Shown: positions 7,592-15,686 of the stretch, piece after piece
Layout of the letters: each line of letters opens with the position of its first letter
Position numbering within the stretch: position 1 is the first letter of the stretch
Assembly: GCA_034440455.1 (NCBI GenBank)
Contig: JAWXCB010000018.1
Location: 1-61,307, forward strand
DNA length: 61,307 bases
Direction: 5' to 3'
From: JAWXCB01 sp034440455
GTDB taxonomy: Bacteria > Bacteroidota > Bacteroidia > Chitinophagales > CAIOSU01
Made by a program: the position numbers and the translations under genes
The notes under the pieces: generated by a model
Database searches by the model: none
Told to the model about the DNA's origin: nothing
Seen by the model: only the letters and a program-made list of their open reading frames with translations

Positions 7592-9013
7592 TTATCTACC
7601 AAAGCGATAAAATAATCGTCCGTTTACTCCGATAGAATGGAGACGCTTGTCGTCAACTCCAACGGTTGGCTGCGTGAAGGAATGTCCGGCTTCAAATTGC
7701 AATTGCAACTTGGAGTTTAATGCCACATCGAATCCTGTTGCTGAATGAAATGCGATGTGGTAGCGCTTAATGCCGGAAACTGTCAGGTCGGAGGGATAAT
7801 CTGCTTTATCAAGTCCCGATAGATTGTCTTGCATGGCTTCGCTAAAACTGCCTCCGTTGAAATTCGTTTGTAGCGGGAGGGTTGGCGATGTAATGGTGTC
7901 GGTTTGGGGATAACTATAATTGAACTCTTCTTTCAGTTTCACTGTGTTGATGATTCCGGTTTTCACATACCAGTTCCATTTTGTTTTATGAATGAGGTTT
8001 GCTTTCAAGTCAACTCCAAAATCAACTGAGCGCACGGTTGAGTTGTATGAAGTCGGACAATCAAGCGTGCCGGAAGGACACGGATACTGTCCCCCGTCAT
8101 ATTTTCTTTCTGAATATCCCTGCGTAAACGCGATTCCTATTCGATTAATAAACATGATTTCCTGCGCAACATCAACGGTATAACCGGGGTTTGTCCAGCG
8201 GGTTGCATCAATAAAGGAGAAATTCATTCCTGCTCCGCCACCAAGCACAAATGTTACAATCTTCCTTTGGGGTTTATGTTTTGGAGCAGTGTCATCGCTC
8301 AACGCGTTTCTTTCTGCAAGATTTTTTTCATCATCTAACTTGATAACGCCTGCTTCAATTGAGGCGAGCGCAAAATCTGCTTGGTGACTATTTGAATGCG
8401 CATCAGAATGAAATGACTCTGCGGCTTCTGAATTGGCAACCAATGTAGATTGATAAGGGTTTGTTTTGGGATTCGCGCTTCTCTTTCTATCTGAATTATC
8501 CTGGAGGTTGGCTGCTTCTGAATTTTTACTTTCTATGTCAATTACGCTCTTTTCCCGAGACTCCGTTTTTTTCATAACAACCTCACCCCGCCCCTCTCCT
8601 GTAGGAGAGGGAGTCCAGACATTATCTTCTGATTTTGAAATGCCGGACTCGTGTATTTCTTGTTTTGATTTTGTTTGTTCGGTATTTTGTTTTTGAATAT
8701 CGCGTACTTTTCCTGCATTATTTTTATCGGCTTTATCGGATTCTAAATTTGTTTGCAATCCTGCAACTGAACTTTCCTCCAAAGAATTTTTCTCGCTTTC
8801 AATCACAGCAGAGTAATTCTCTTTACTAAATTCTCTTGTTCCAACCAGCAAACCGAAAATTCCAACAGACAAAAGCAACAGCGCAATCAGTGCATACGGC
8901 TTTCTTGATTGCTTCGGCAACATCGATTCCATCTTCTGCCAATCGGCAGGATTAAAATCTGCTTCGTAGCCCTTTAGATTTTTCCTCAGTATTTTATCAA
9001 AATCACTTTGCAT
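7592..9013 (-). CDS. Membrane anti-sigma-like protein fused to a barrel-like domain
   Basis: 473 residues, ATG at 9013, overlapping the sigma gene by 11 bases. Residues 1-38 form a short cytoplasmic segment (FDKILRKNLKGYEADFNPADWQKMESMLP), the probable sigma-binding part. One membrane helix follows at about 40-58. A Ser/Asn/Lys/Glu-rich periplasmic linker runs from about 60 to 245, and the rest (GGGAGMNFSF onward, ending in LFYRFGR) has the alternating pattern of an outer-membrane-type beta domain. Gene order sigma then membrane protein is the usual ECF sigma/anti-sigma layout. The linker contains an in-frame interspersed repeat at residues 134-145. Confidence 0.8.
   Translation of the reverse strand: MQSDFDKILRKNLKGYEADFNPADWQKMESMLPKQSRKPYALIALLLLSVGIFGLLVGTREFSKENYSAVIESEKNSLEESSVAGLQTNLESDKADKNNAGKVRDIQKQNTEQTKSKQEIHESGISKSEDNVWTPSPTGEGRGEVVMKKTESREKSVIDIESKNSEAANLQDNSDRKRSANPKTNPYQSTLVANSEAAESFHSDAHSNSHQADFALASIEAGVIKLDDEKNLAERNALSDDTAPKHKPQRKIVTFVLGGGAGMNFSFIDATRWTNPGYTVDVAQEIMFINRIGIAFTQGYSERKYDGGQYPCPSGTLDCPTSYNSTVRSVDFGVDLKANLIHKTKWNWYVKTGIINTVKLKEEFNYSYPQTDTITSPTLPLQTNFNGGSFSEAMQDNLSGLDKADYPSDLTVSGIKRYHIAFHSATGFDVALNSKLQLQFEAGHSFTQPTVGVDDKRLHSIGVNGRLFYRFGR
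8581..8619. repeat. GC-rich palindromic repeat, family B, inside the anti-sigma gene
   Basis: Inverted arms CCTCACCCCGCCCCTCTCC and GGAGAGGGAGTCC around TGTA. It is read in frame on the minus strand as TPSPTGEGRGEV in the low-complexity periplasmic linker, so it does not break the gene. It matches the copies at 1596-1638 and 24452-24492. Confidence 0.8.
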
Positions 9014-9554
9014 AGCTCAAATTGATTTTATTCATTTCCGCAAGCAGCGCCTGCATTTTTTTTCTTGCTTTAGAGAGGTTTGATTTTGCCGTTCCTTCTG
9101 ATATTCCGAGTTGATCTCCTATTTCCGCATGTGTCATTCCTTCTATTACATACAGATTAAACACCGTTCTGTATGCAGGCGAAAGTTTCTGAATCAACTC
9201 GATGATTTCATCCGCGCTGATTTGGTGCAGCACATCTGTGTTATCACCCACATAATATGCCTGCTCCATCTCCACAATATTATTCCTGTGCCTGAACTCA
9301 GCTCGGAAGTGGTCAATCGCAGTGTTCATCATGATTTTGTAAATCCAGCTATCGAGCCTTCCTTTTTCAACGTCATAATTTTTTATCGTGTTGAACACTT
9401 TCAAAAAACCTTTGTTCAAAATTTCAGCCGCTTCATCTCTATTTGCCGCATAGCGCAGACACACGCCCATCATGCGCCCATAAAATTTCTCATAGAGTCG
9501 TTTCTGAGCGAGTCTGTCTTCTTTTTGGCAGCTTCTTACAAGTTCAAAATCCAT
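9003..9554 (-). CDS. ECF-family RNA polymerase sigma factor
   Basis: 183 residues, ATG at 9554. Sigma region 2 spans about 10-85, with DEAAEILNKGFLKVFNTI and RLDSWIYKIMMNTAIDHFR. Region 4 spans about 120-175, with LSPAYRTVFNLYVIEGMTHAEIGDQLGISEGTAKSNLSKAR, a clear helix-turn-helix. Length is typical. It overlaps the downstream membrane protein gene by 11 bases, which is probably its anti-sigma factor. Target promoters cannot be read from here. A palindromic repeat (9574-9644) lies directly upstream, where the promoter should be. Confidence 0.95.
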   Translation of the reverse strand: MDFELVRSCQKEDRLAQKRLYEKFYGRMMGVCLRYAANRDEAAEILNKGFLKVFNTIKNYDVEKGRLDSWIYKIMMNTAIDHFRAEFRHRNNIVEMEQAYYVGDNTDVLHQISADEIIELIQKLSPAYRTVFNLYVIEGMTHAEIGDQLGISEGTAKSNLSKARKKMQALLAEMNKINLSYAK

Positions 9555-9573
9555 TAATAGTTTGCAGAGCTTT

Positions 9574-9644
9574 CGTCATTCTGAGCGCAGCGAAGAATCT
9601 AAATCTCAATAAGCGTGAGCTGTTTCGCTTCGCTCAACATGACG
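9574..9644. repeat. Palindromic interspersed repeat, family A variant
   Basis: Starts with CGTCATTCTGAGCGCAGCGAAG and ends with CTTCGCTCAACATGACG, so the ends are imperfect inverted copies. It shares its terminal CGTCATT with the 2401-2486 element. It occupies the gap between the sigma factor start and the end of the LVIVD lipoprotein gene. Confidence 0.75.
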
Positions 9645-9660
9645 CGCTTCCTCAAGTTAC

Positions 9661-10977
9661 TCAAATCACAGGAATAGAGCTAATCAGGTGAATATCATTT
9701 AAGTCATTATAATCATACTGGTAAAGCCCGTCTGTTCCAATCATAATTAAAATATCATTTGAACTGTTCACCGGAATTACATCATACGCCTGCACTGTTC
9801 CGTAATGTTTTAATAAATTCTGATCAATTGTATTCGGGTCGGTCGCATTAAACACTTTCAATCCCGCATCGCCATCGCAGATAAATAATGTGCCGTTGTC
9901 AATGCCCAAGCCGTGCGGATTAAACATAGGATATTGCTTCACCAACACCGGGCTTGAAAGATTGCTGATGTCCACCACTTCAAGCACATTCGTAAAACCC
10001 TGACACGGTGTTCCGCTGCGCAGTGTCACATAAGCATAGTTTCCTTCCACAACAACGGGGTCGCAACTGGTGATGTGCTGGTAAGTAGATATAAGTGTTG
10101 GACTTGCAGGATTGCTATTATCATAAATGTACATTCCGTTTCTTGAACCGATGAACAGATTATTCCCGTAAGGAAAAATTGTTTCAATATTAAATCCGAT
10201 TGACTGCTTCGTCCAAATCACGGGGTTGGAAGCGTCTGCAATATCAACGAGGTTCATGTCGGTATTATCAATGCAATAGAGATAATGACTAGCAATCGTG
10301 AAGCGCGCCATTGATCCGCCTTGTCCGCCAAGAGTCGCGTTTGTCTTAATGCTGGGCGCGCCTGAATTTCCCGCAAGCACGGGACCTCCCGCGAAATCTC
10401 CCTCTGCGCCCCAACTGCCCCAGTAATAATATTGTGATGCTTCCTGTCCGCAGGCAACATCCACTGTTTCTGTTTTATCCGTGAGTTCCCAATTTACAAT
10501 CACGCCTTTTTCGGGGTCGCCATAGTAATAGCCTAAATCCCAGATTCTTTGCGGGAATAAATTTTCAAGGCGCCTTGTTTCACTCGCGCTTTCGGGATTG
10601 GAAATATTAATCGCAACCAAATCAACATAACTGTCAGCATATAAAACATTTCCCTTCACTGCAATGTCCACGTTGCCAGGAATGCGAATGAATGCTTTGT
10701 TCACGGGCGCTGCGGGATTGCTATTATCAATCACATGCACACCTTCGTTCATTTCATTCACAAATAAATAAGAGCCGAACAAATAAATCTTGCCGGGATT
10801 TTCTAAAGAACGCGGAGCTTCTGAGGCAACCGATCCGCGCAACTCAGCGTAATCCATGTAAACCGGCTCATAAACCTGATAGGTATAAGTGGTTGAGCAT
10901 TTATCTTTCGTGCATCCTGTGAAAAAGACGACAAAAGAAACCGCGAAGAACGCGATGATTGAAAATTTGGTTTTCAT
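9661..10977 (-). CDS. LVIVD-repeat lipoprotein
   Basis: 438 residues from the ATG at 10977, preferred to a TTG seven codons upstream because it puts the signal peptide (MKTKFSIIAFFAVSFVVFFTGC) at the N-terminus with a lipobox ending in Cys22. The body is a series of propeller-like repeats with the LVIVD pattern, for example GVHVIDNSNPAAPV, VDLVAINISNPE, MNLVDIADASNPVIW, MYIYDNSNPASPT and LEVVDISNLSSPV. Such proteins sit on the outer membrane or surface; their role is poorly known. Monocistronic by spacing. Confidence 0.85.
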   Translation of the reverse strand: MKTKFSIIAFFAVSFVVFFTGCTKDKCSTTYTYQVYEPVYMDYAELRGSVASEAPRSLENPGKIYLFGSYLFVNEMNEGVHVIDNSNPAAPVNKAFIRIPGNVDIAVKGNVLYADSYVDLVAINISNPESASETRRLENLFPQRIWDLGYYYGDPEKGVIVNWELTDKTETVDVACGQEASQYYYWGSWGAEGDFAGGPVLAGNSGAPSIKTNATLGGQGGSMARFTIASHYLYCIDNTDMNLVDIADASNPVIWTKQSIGFNIETIFPYGNNLFIGSRNGMYIYDNSNPASPTLISTYQHITSCDPVVVEGNYAYVTLRSGTPCQGFTNVLEVVDISNLSSPVLVKQYPMFNPHGLGIDNGTLFICDGDAGLKVFNATDPNTIDQNLLKHYGTVQAYDVIPVNSSNDILIMIGTDGLYQYDYNDLNDIHLISSIPVI

Positions 10978-11083
10978 GGTGATTGGTTTTGAGTTCAAGA
11001 ATAGTGATTTTGAAAGGGATTACGGCTGCGGTTCAGAAACGGTTGCCTCACTAAAAATGATTTTTTAGAAATTTTTATACCAA

Positions 11084-11566
11084 ATGAAAACTAAAACAAC
11101 TTTGCCTCTATCTCTCTTCGTGATTGGATTATTCTCCAACTGCAAAAAAGAATGTTCGTGCAATCAGCAACTTGATGATTACCTTGTTTTTGGAAATTAC
11201 TACGGCATGTGTGCCGGTGAAACTTGCGTGGAAATTTTCAAAATTGAAAACGGAACCCTCTATGAAGATTCTAATGATAACTATCCCCCCGATGGCGCTT
11301 ACACAGGGAACTACTCCGCTTTAACTTCCGCTAAATATGATTTAGTAAAAGATTTAAGCAATCACATTCCAACTCAACTACTGAATGAAAGTGACGGCTA
11401 CATTGGAATACCCGATGCGTATGATCAGGGCGGCTATGTGCTGGAATTAAAAGAAAATGGAACCGTGCGTTATTGGCGTATTGATACGGACACTTCCGGC
11501 ATACCGACTTACTTACATGCTTTCACTGATACGCTGAGAAGCTACATTGATAAAATTTCCGACTAA
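11084..11566 (+). CDS. Small lipoprotein of unknown function
   Basis: 160 residues, ATG at 11084. Signal peptide with lipobox (LSLFVIGLFSNC) and further Cys residues (CKKECSCN) immediately after it. The remainder is soluble and resembles a small beta domain (EIFKIENGTLYEDSNDNYPPDG, YVLELKENGTVRYWRID). No family recognised. The next gene starts 16 bases after the stop, so the two are probably one transcript; it is transcribed divergently from the LVIVD lipoprotein. Confidence 0.75.
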   Translation: MKTKTTLPLSLFVIGLFSNCKKECSCNQQLDDYLVFGNYYGMCAGETCVEIFKIENGTLYEDSNDNYPPDGAYTGNYSALTSAKYDLVKDLSNHIPTQLLNESDGYIGIPDAYDQGGYVLELKENGTVRYWRIDTDTSGIPTYLHAFTDTLRSYIDKISD

Positions 11567-11582
11567 ACTCAAACTCCCGATT

Positions 11583-12338
11583 ATGAAAACCAAAGTTGTT
11601 CTCTCTGCGCTCTTCGTTCTGCTTGCGCAATTTCTTTTTGCGCAAAAGAATATGCAGGATGTTGTTTACCTGAAAAACGGCAGCATGATTCGCGGATTCA
11701 TCAGCGAATTTGTTCCTGAAAAAAGCGTTACCATAAAAACTGAAGGACAAAGCATCTTCGTGTTTGAAATGAGCGCAGTGGAAAAAATCACGCGCGAAGA
11801 ACCGCCTGTGACAAAGAAAGCGCGCGCGCCTTACATGAAAGAGAAAGGCTACTTTAATGAAACCGAATTTCGTGTGCTGCTTGGCGATGGCGGTGATGGT
11901 TTCTCCACAGGACAGTCGCTGATAACTGCGCATGGCTATCAGGTGAACCGCTTCTTTCGCATTGGCGCGGGAGTTGGCGCTGCGCACTATAATAATTACG
12001 GCAACACGTTTATTCCTTTGTTCGCCCGCGTATCAGGCGATATGGTAAAATTTCGCGTCACGCCAATTTACTTTGTTGATGCAGGGTATGGGTTCTTGGT
12101 TGGGCGAGATGAGCATGACTCAAACATTGAAGAACTTAATTCTCAGGGTGGCTTACTGATTCACGCAGGAACCGGATTGAAATTCTATACCACAAGCAAG
12201 GCATCTTTCACGCTCGCAGTTGGATTCAGCCTGCAAAAAAGCTCGCGTGAATATCAGTACGTGTGGTCTGAAGGATACATTTACAAAGAAGACAGAACTT
12301 ACCAGCGCATGACGCTGGGATTTGGGGTGAATTTCTAA
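11583..12338 (+). CDS. Secreted outer-membrane-like protein
   Basis: 251 residues from the ATG at 11583; an upstream in-frame start at 11547 would only add 12 residues before the signal peptide. Signal peptide about 1-20 (MKTKVVLSALFVLLAQFLFAQ). Next is a small domain with DVVYLKNGSMIRGFISEFVPEKSVTIKTEG, a pattern common in Bacteroidota outer-membrane proteins. A Gly/aromatic-rich beta region then ends with MTLGFGVNF, a terminal aromatic typical of barrel proteins. Probably an 8-strand outer-membrane protein. It converges with the next gene only 4 bases away. Confidence 0.75.
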   Translation: MKTKVVLSALFVLLAQFLFAQKNMQDVVYLKNGSMIRGFISEFVPEKSVTIKTEGQSIFVFEMSAVEKITREEPPVTKKARAPYMKEKGYFNETEFRVLLGDGGDGFSTGQSLITAHGYQVNRFFRIGAGVGAAHYNNYGNTFIPLFARVSGDMVKFRVTPIYFVDAGYGFLVGRDEHDSNIEELNSQGGLLIHAGTGLKFYTTSKASFTLAVGFSLQKSSREYQYVWSEGYIYKEDRTYQRMTLGFGVNF

Positions 12339-12342
12339 CTCC

Positions 12343-13677
12343 TCACAACGCTACATCCTTCTCTGTCACCTGCGTCTTTTGCAACTTCTTTCCAAAGTTG
12401 GCATCAAGCACATTTCTGATTGCTCCATATTGTTTGAACTTGCGCATCAACGCATCTTTCAATGGAGCATAAGTGATTTTAGGTACATTCGCTGATACTG
12501 TGTAGCAATAATCCACGATGCTGCTGAGGTTGTCTTTGTAATAAGTGTTGAAGATTTCGATATCCGACTCGTTGTACGTTTTCTTTTTGGTAACAGAATC
12601 TTCTGTGTAATAAATGCGCGGCTCGCTTCTCTTGATATCATCAAAATAAGTCGCAGCGTCTTTTAGCGGAGTAAGCAATTTCGCGCTCGCTGTGATTGCC
12701 TTCACCATTTCAGCATCGCCCAATGTTTGAAAATCTGTTTTAGCTCCTTCAGTATCAAACGTAGTTAACTTGCCATAAGCAACCGCTCTTGCCGCTTTGT
12801 TCGGCTCTCCTCCTTTGGTGTAAAAATCCGCAGCCATGGTGTAGTTGCCCCTTTCTTCAGCCGTCTTTGCCATTGCATAGAGCGCTTCGGTGTTCTTTTT
12901 CTCGGCATACATTTCAGCTACTTTCATATACTGCGGGTCTGCGTTGGCAACATCTCCGTCCGCATACAATTTATCTGCATATTTTTTAATGCCGTCTGCA
13001 ATCACGCCTTTGTCATACGCTGTAAATGCGTTGTTGTAATCGCCTGCGTTAAAATAGAGGTCGCCTGCTTTGCGATAACCTTCTTCACTATTCAACTTCA
13101 GATACACCTCTGCCGCTTTAGCATTTTGATTATCAGCAAGAAATTCGGAAGCCACTTTTTCGATTTTTGAATTCACCTTTCCTAAGCCATAATACTCCGC
13201 AGCTTTCATGCGGTATTCTTTTCCTCTTTCATAATAAGCGTCACCTGCTGCTTCATAGCCTTCGTTGGTTTGTCCTCCCTTTGTGAAATAATCCAACGCC
13301 TTCTTCACATTTTTCGCTTCGGTCTTCTGGTCGTCAAATGCGGTCTCCAGCATTTTGTGTCCAATTTTTACATAGCCTTCATTTTTATCCGCTTTGTCTG
13401 TTCGCATAAAAAACTTCACCGCATTTGTGACATCGCCTTCCTCTAAATACGAATCGGCAATTTTTACGTATTGAGCCTTATCCATTTTGGCGGTCATAAT
13501 TACTTCTGCCGCCTTGTTGTAGAGTTCATTTTTTTTCGCAACATCCGTTTCAGCCTGCGCCTTTGCGATGTAGCTGTCAACCTTTGCTTCATTCTTATCC
13601 TGCGCATTCACTATAGTGAAGCAGAGGAGAAATACAATTACCTGAAAAGTTTTTCTGAAGATAAATGGGGTACTCAT
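12343..13677 (-). CDS. Secreted TPR-like repeat protein
   Basis: 444 residues, ATG at 13677. Signal peptide about 1-25 ending IVNAQ. Residues about 35-310 are a long run of helix-turn-helix repeats with the GxxYxxxGxYxxA rhythm of TPR units, such as AGDLYFNAGDYNNAFTAYDKG, ADSYLEEGDVTNAVKFFMRTD and AEERGNYTMAADFYTKGG. The last 130 residues are a different helical domain. It is likely a periplasmic scaffold or interaction protein. No enzymatic motif is visible. Confidence 0.8.
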   Translation of the reverse strand: MSTPFIFRKTFQVIVFLLCFTIVNAQDKNEAKVDSYIAKAQAETDVAKKNELYNKAAEVIMTAKMDKAQYVKIADSYLEEGDVTNAVKFFMRTDKADKNEGYVKIGHKMLETAFDDQKTEAKNVKKALDYFTKGGQTNEGYEAAGDAYYERGKEYRMKAAEYYGLGKVNSKIEKVASEFLADNQNAKAAEVYLKLNSEEGYRKAGDLYFNAGDYNNAFTAYDKGVIADGIKKYADKLYADGDVANADPQYMKVAEMYAEKKNTEALYAMAKTAEERGNYTMAADFYTKGGEPNKAARAVAYGKLTTFDTEGAKTDFQTLGDAEMVKAITASAKLLTPLKDAATYFDDIKRSEPRIYYTEDSVTKKKTYNESDIEIFNTYYKDNLSSIVDYCYTVSANVPKITYAPLKDALMRKFKQYGAIRNVLDANFGKKLQKTQVTEKDVAL

Positions 13678-13731
13678 GGTGATGGGGTTTTGTGAATTGT
13701 TGTGAAAATATAGAGAATTTTTTTTTAACCG

Positions 13732-14337
13732 CTATCCTCTTTTGCTTTTTGCCTTTGATTCCACTCCTAAATAACCTCCGTGATGCCGCTTAGAAAACTC
13801 TTCCATCGTAAAGTTAATTTCTTCCATCACCAGCACGCACAACACATCGCCCAGCGCCAGCATTGTGGTGGTGGATGTTGTGGGTGCCATTCCCAGAGAA
13901 CATGCTTCCGTTATTTTGCCAATGCTTAAGACCACCGTAGCCGCTTGTGCAAGTTCTGAATCTGTGTGTCCGGTCACGGTAATCACAGGTAGCTTCTTGT
14001 TAAGCCTTCTTGCGAGCGTCACCATCTCAATTGCTTCGCGTGTTTTTCCTGAATTAGAAAACACAAGCAGCAAATCATTCTTCCCAAGCATTCCTAAATC
14101 GCCATGCTGCGCTTCTCCGGGATGCAGATAGACAGATGGTGTGCCTGTGGATGAAAATGTACTTGAAATTTTTTTCGCTATGATGCCCGCTTTCCCCATT
14201 CCGCTCGTGATAATTTTTCCTTTGCATGCAACAATCAACTTCACTGCTTTTAATAATGAAGCATCAAGCGGAATATTTTTGATTGCTTCGCTTTCAAGCG
14301 CAAGTATTTCGCGGGCGCGTTTTATCCGTTTATCCAT
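13732..14337 (-). CDS. SIS-domain sugar-phosphate isomerase (KdsD/KpsF type, no CBS domains)
   Basis: 201 residues, ATG at 14337. The whole protein is one SIS domain close to arabinose-5-phosphate isomerase: SGMGKAGIIAKKISSTFSSTGTPSVYLHPGEAQHGDLGM, SNSGKTREAIEM, then EACSLGMAPTTSTTTMLALGDVLCVLVMEE and HHGGYLG. Full KdsD proteins have about 320 residues with two CBS domains at the C-terminus; both are absent here. Family knowledge predicts ribulose-5-phosphate to arabinose-5-phosphate, the first step towards Kdo of lipopolysaccharide. It overlaps the HAD phosphatase gene by 16 bases, so the two are probably coupled. Confidence 0.85.
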   Translation of the reverse strand: MDKRIKRAREILALESEAIKNIPLDASLLKAVKLIVACKGKIITSGMGKAGIIAKKISSTFSSTGTPSVYLHPGEAQHGDLGMLGKNDLLLVFSNSGKTREAIEMVTLARRLNKKLPVITVTGHTDSELAQAATVVLSIGKITEACSLGMAPTTSTTTMLALGDVLCVLVMEEINFTMEEFSKRHHGGYLGVESKAKSKRG

Positions 14338-14633
14338 TTTCCTTTTTCCCAGTCGCGGGCGTTTATAACGCGGTCGTCAATAAATACATCAAACGAAGGT
14401 TTGTCTAAACGCAACTCGTGATATTTCACTCCCCACACCTTAAACTGTTTCTCCGTCAACTCACGCCAGTTGATGCCGCTCTTCATGCCGCGCGCTGTCC
14501 AATACACGAGGTGGTTTCCCTCGTCAAAGAGTTTATTAAACCGCGCAATGTTTTCGGTTATCGGTTTTGCGTTGGGATAATCTGTGCCAGCGGTGTGGCA
14601 AATCGTGTTATCTACATCTATGTATATCTCCAT
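14322..14633 (-). CDS. Small HAD-superfamily phosphatase
   Basis: 103 residues, ATG at 14633. All core HAD motifs are visible in a minimal protein: IDVDNT (5-10, nucleophile Asp6 and acid Asp8), VYWTARG for motif II, and DKPSFDVFIDDR giving the Lys and the metal-binding Asp pair. There is no room for a cap domain. Proteins like this occur in polysaccharide or capsule clusters. Its 16-base overlap with the Kdo-type isomerase gene suggests a role in the same sugar pathway, but the substrate is unknown. Confidence 0.8.
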   Translation of the reverse strand: MEIYIDVDNTICHTAGTDYPNAKPITENIARFNKLFDEGNHLVYWTARGMKSGINWRELTEKQFKVWGVKYHELRLDKPSFDVFIDDRVINARDWEKGKWING

Positions 14634-14765
14634 CTTGCTTTCTGCTTCAAAAATAATTGGAATAACCTGATATTTGAGTTTATGAAACCGGCTTGTTTCA
14701 ATATCCCAAAGTGATTAGTGTAATAATGCCAGTTTCATCTGACCTTTAAAACCCAATTATTTCAG

Positions 14766-15329
14766 ATGAAAGCAGGACTCTTCTTCGGCTCATTCAATCC
14801 GATACATGTCGGACACCTGATTGTCGCCAATCATTTTATTGAATTCTCTGACATTGAGGAGGTGTGGTTTATTGTGTCGCCTCAAAATCCATTTAAAGAA
14901 AAAGGAACCTTGATTGACGCGAAGACGCGCTTCAAAATGGTGGAGGCAATGACTAAAGACCATCCGCATTTCTACGCCAGTGATGCGGAATTTAATCTTC
15001 CAACGCCCTCTTACACGATTGACACACTCAAATATTTCAAAAAAAAATTTCCGTGGATGAATTTTGTGTTGCTCATGGGGTCTGACACTTACCAATCGCT
15101 GAAAGACTGGAAGGATGCTTACATTATCCTAAATGACTTCACTATTTATGTGTATCAAAGGCGTGATGCGGAAATCAAACTAAAAGGCACGGCAAAAGAA
15201 AAGAACGTAACGCTGTTTGATTTTCCTTTCGTTGATATTTCGGCTACTTATATAAGAGAGTTACTCGAAAAAGGGAAGTCCGTAAAATATCTTGTGCCAG
15301 AAAAGGCGCTGAAAATTTTGAAACCGTGA
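14766..15329 (+). CDS. nadD: Nicotinate-nucleotide adenylyltransferase NadD
   Basis: 187 residues, ATG at 14766. Nucleotidyltransferase of NAD synthesis: nicotinate mononucleotide plus ATP gives deamido-NAD. Visible motifs are GSFNPIHVGH at 8-17 (HxGH nucleotide-binding motif with His14 and His17), SPQNPFK, LLMGSDTYQSLKDWKD in the middle, and the ISATYIRELL motif near the C-terminus (ISSTxxR type). Full length. A second NAD gene, nadA, lies 357 bp downstream, separated by the proposed origin region. Confidence 0.95.
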   Translation: MKAGLFFGSFNPIHVGHLIVANHFIEFSDIEEVWFIVSPQNPFKEKGTLIDAKTRFKMVEAMTKDHPHFYASDAEFNLPTPSYTIDTLKYFKKKFPWMNFVLLMGSDTYQSLKDWKDAYIILNDFTIYVYQRRDAEIKLKGTAKEKNVTLFDFPFVDISATYIRELLEKGKSVKYLVPEKALKILKP

Positions 15330-15330
15330 A

Positions 15331-15686
15331 TTATCGTGTGGATAGCTGTGTTAAATTGATGTTGACAAGTGGTGTGTAAGATTTTATACCCCGTTGTTTG
15401 GCGATTTGAAGCGTTTGTCTGTGGATTAAAAATAGAAAGTCCACAACTTGAAGCGCTGTTTCCAACAACTGCATCCCTGCTTTCTTACAAACAAGCCGCT
15501 TACCAACAACTGTTAATGAACCGCGTGAATGCCTGATTATCAATGCAAATACTATCAACATACCTGTTAGCGCAACATCTTCTTTTTTGTACAACTAAAA
15601 AAGCAAGTCATTCACCAAAAAAGAATACACGAATTCACACCCTTAATAAACTATGATAACTTTTTAAAAAAATTCAAATACAAATC
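15331..15686. other. Candidate chromosomal replication origin (oriC)
   Basis: This 356-bp gap between nadD and nadA holds DnaA-box-like 9-mers with one mismatch to TGTGGATAA: TGTGGATAG at 15337-15345 and TGTGGATTA at 15420-15428, plus a weaker TCCACA core at 15440-15445. Related TTGTTGGTAA-like elements on the minus strand appear at about 15459-15471 and 15500-15512 (both contain CCAACAACTG), and TATCAACA lies near 15548. The stretch 15590-15686 is strongly AT-rich, as expected for an unwinding element. Support from context: parS-like sites and mnmG nearby and a switch in gene orientation. An 87-residue minus-strand frame covers the first part and I take it as chance. Confidence 0.5.

Noticed and set aside
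15331..15594. 87-residue minus-strand ORF between nadD and nadA
   Set aside because: It has no recognisable family, and the underlying DNA is full of DnaA-box-like and repeated elements, which explains it better as an origin candidate. It could not be excluded by sequence alone.
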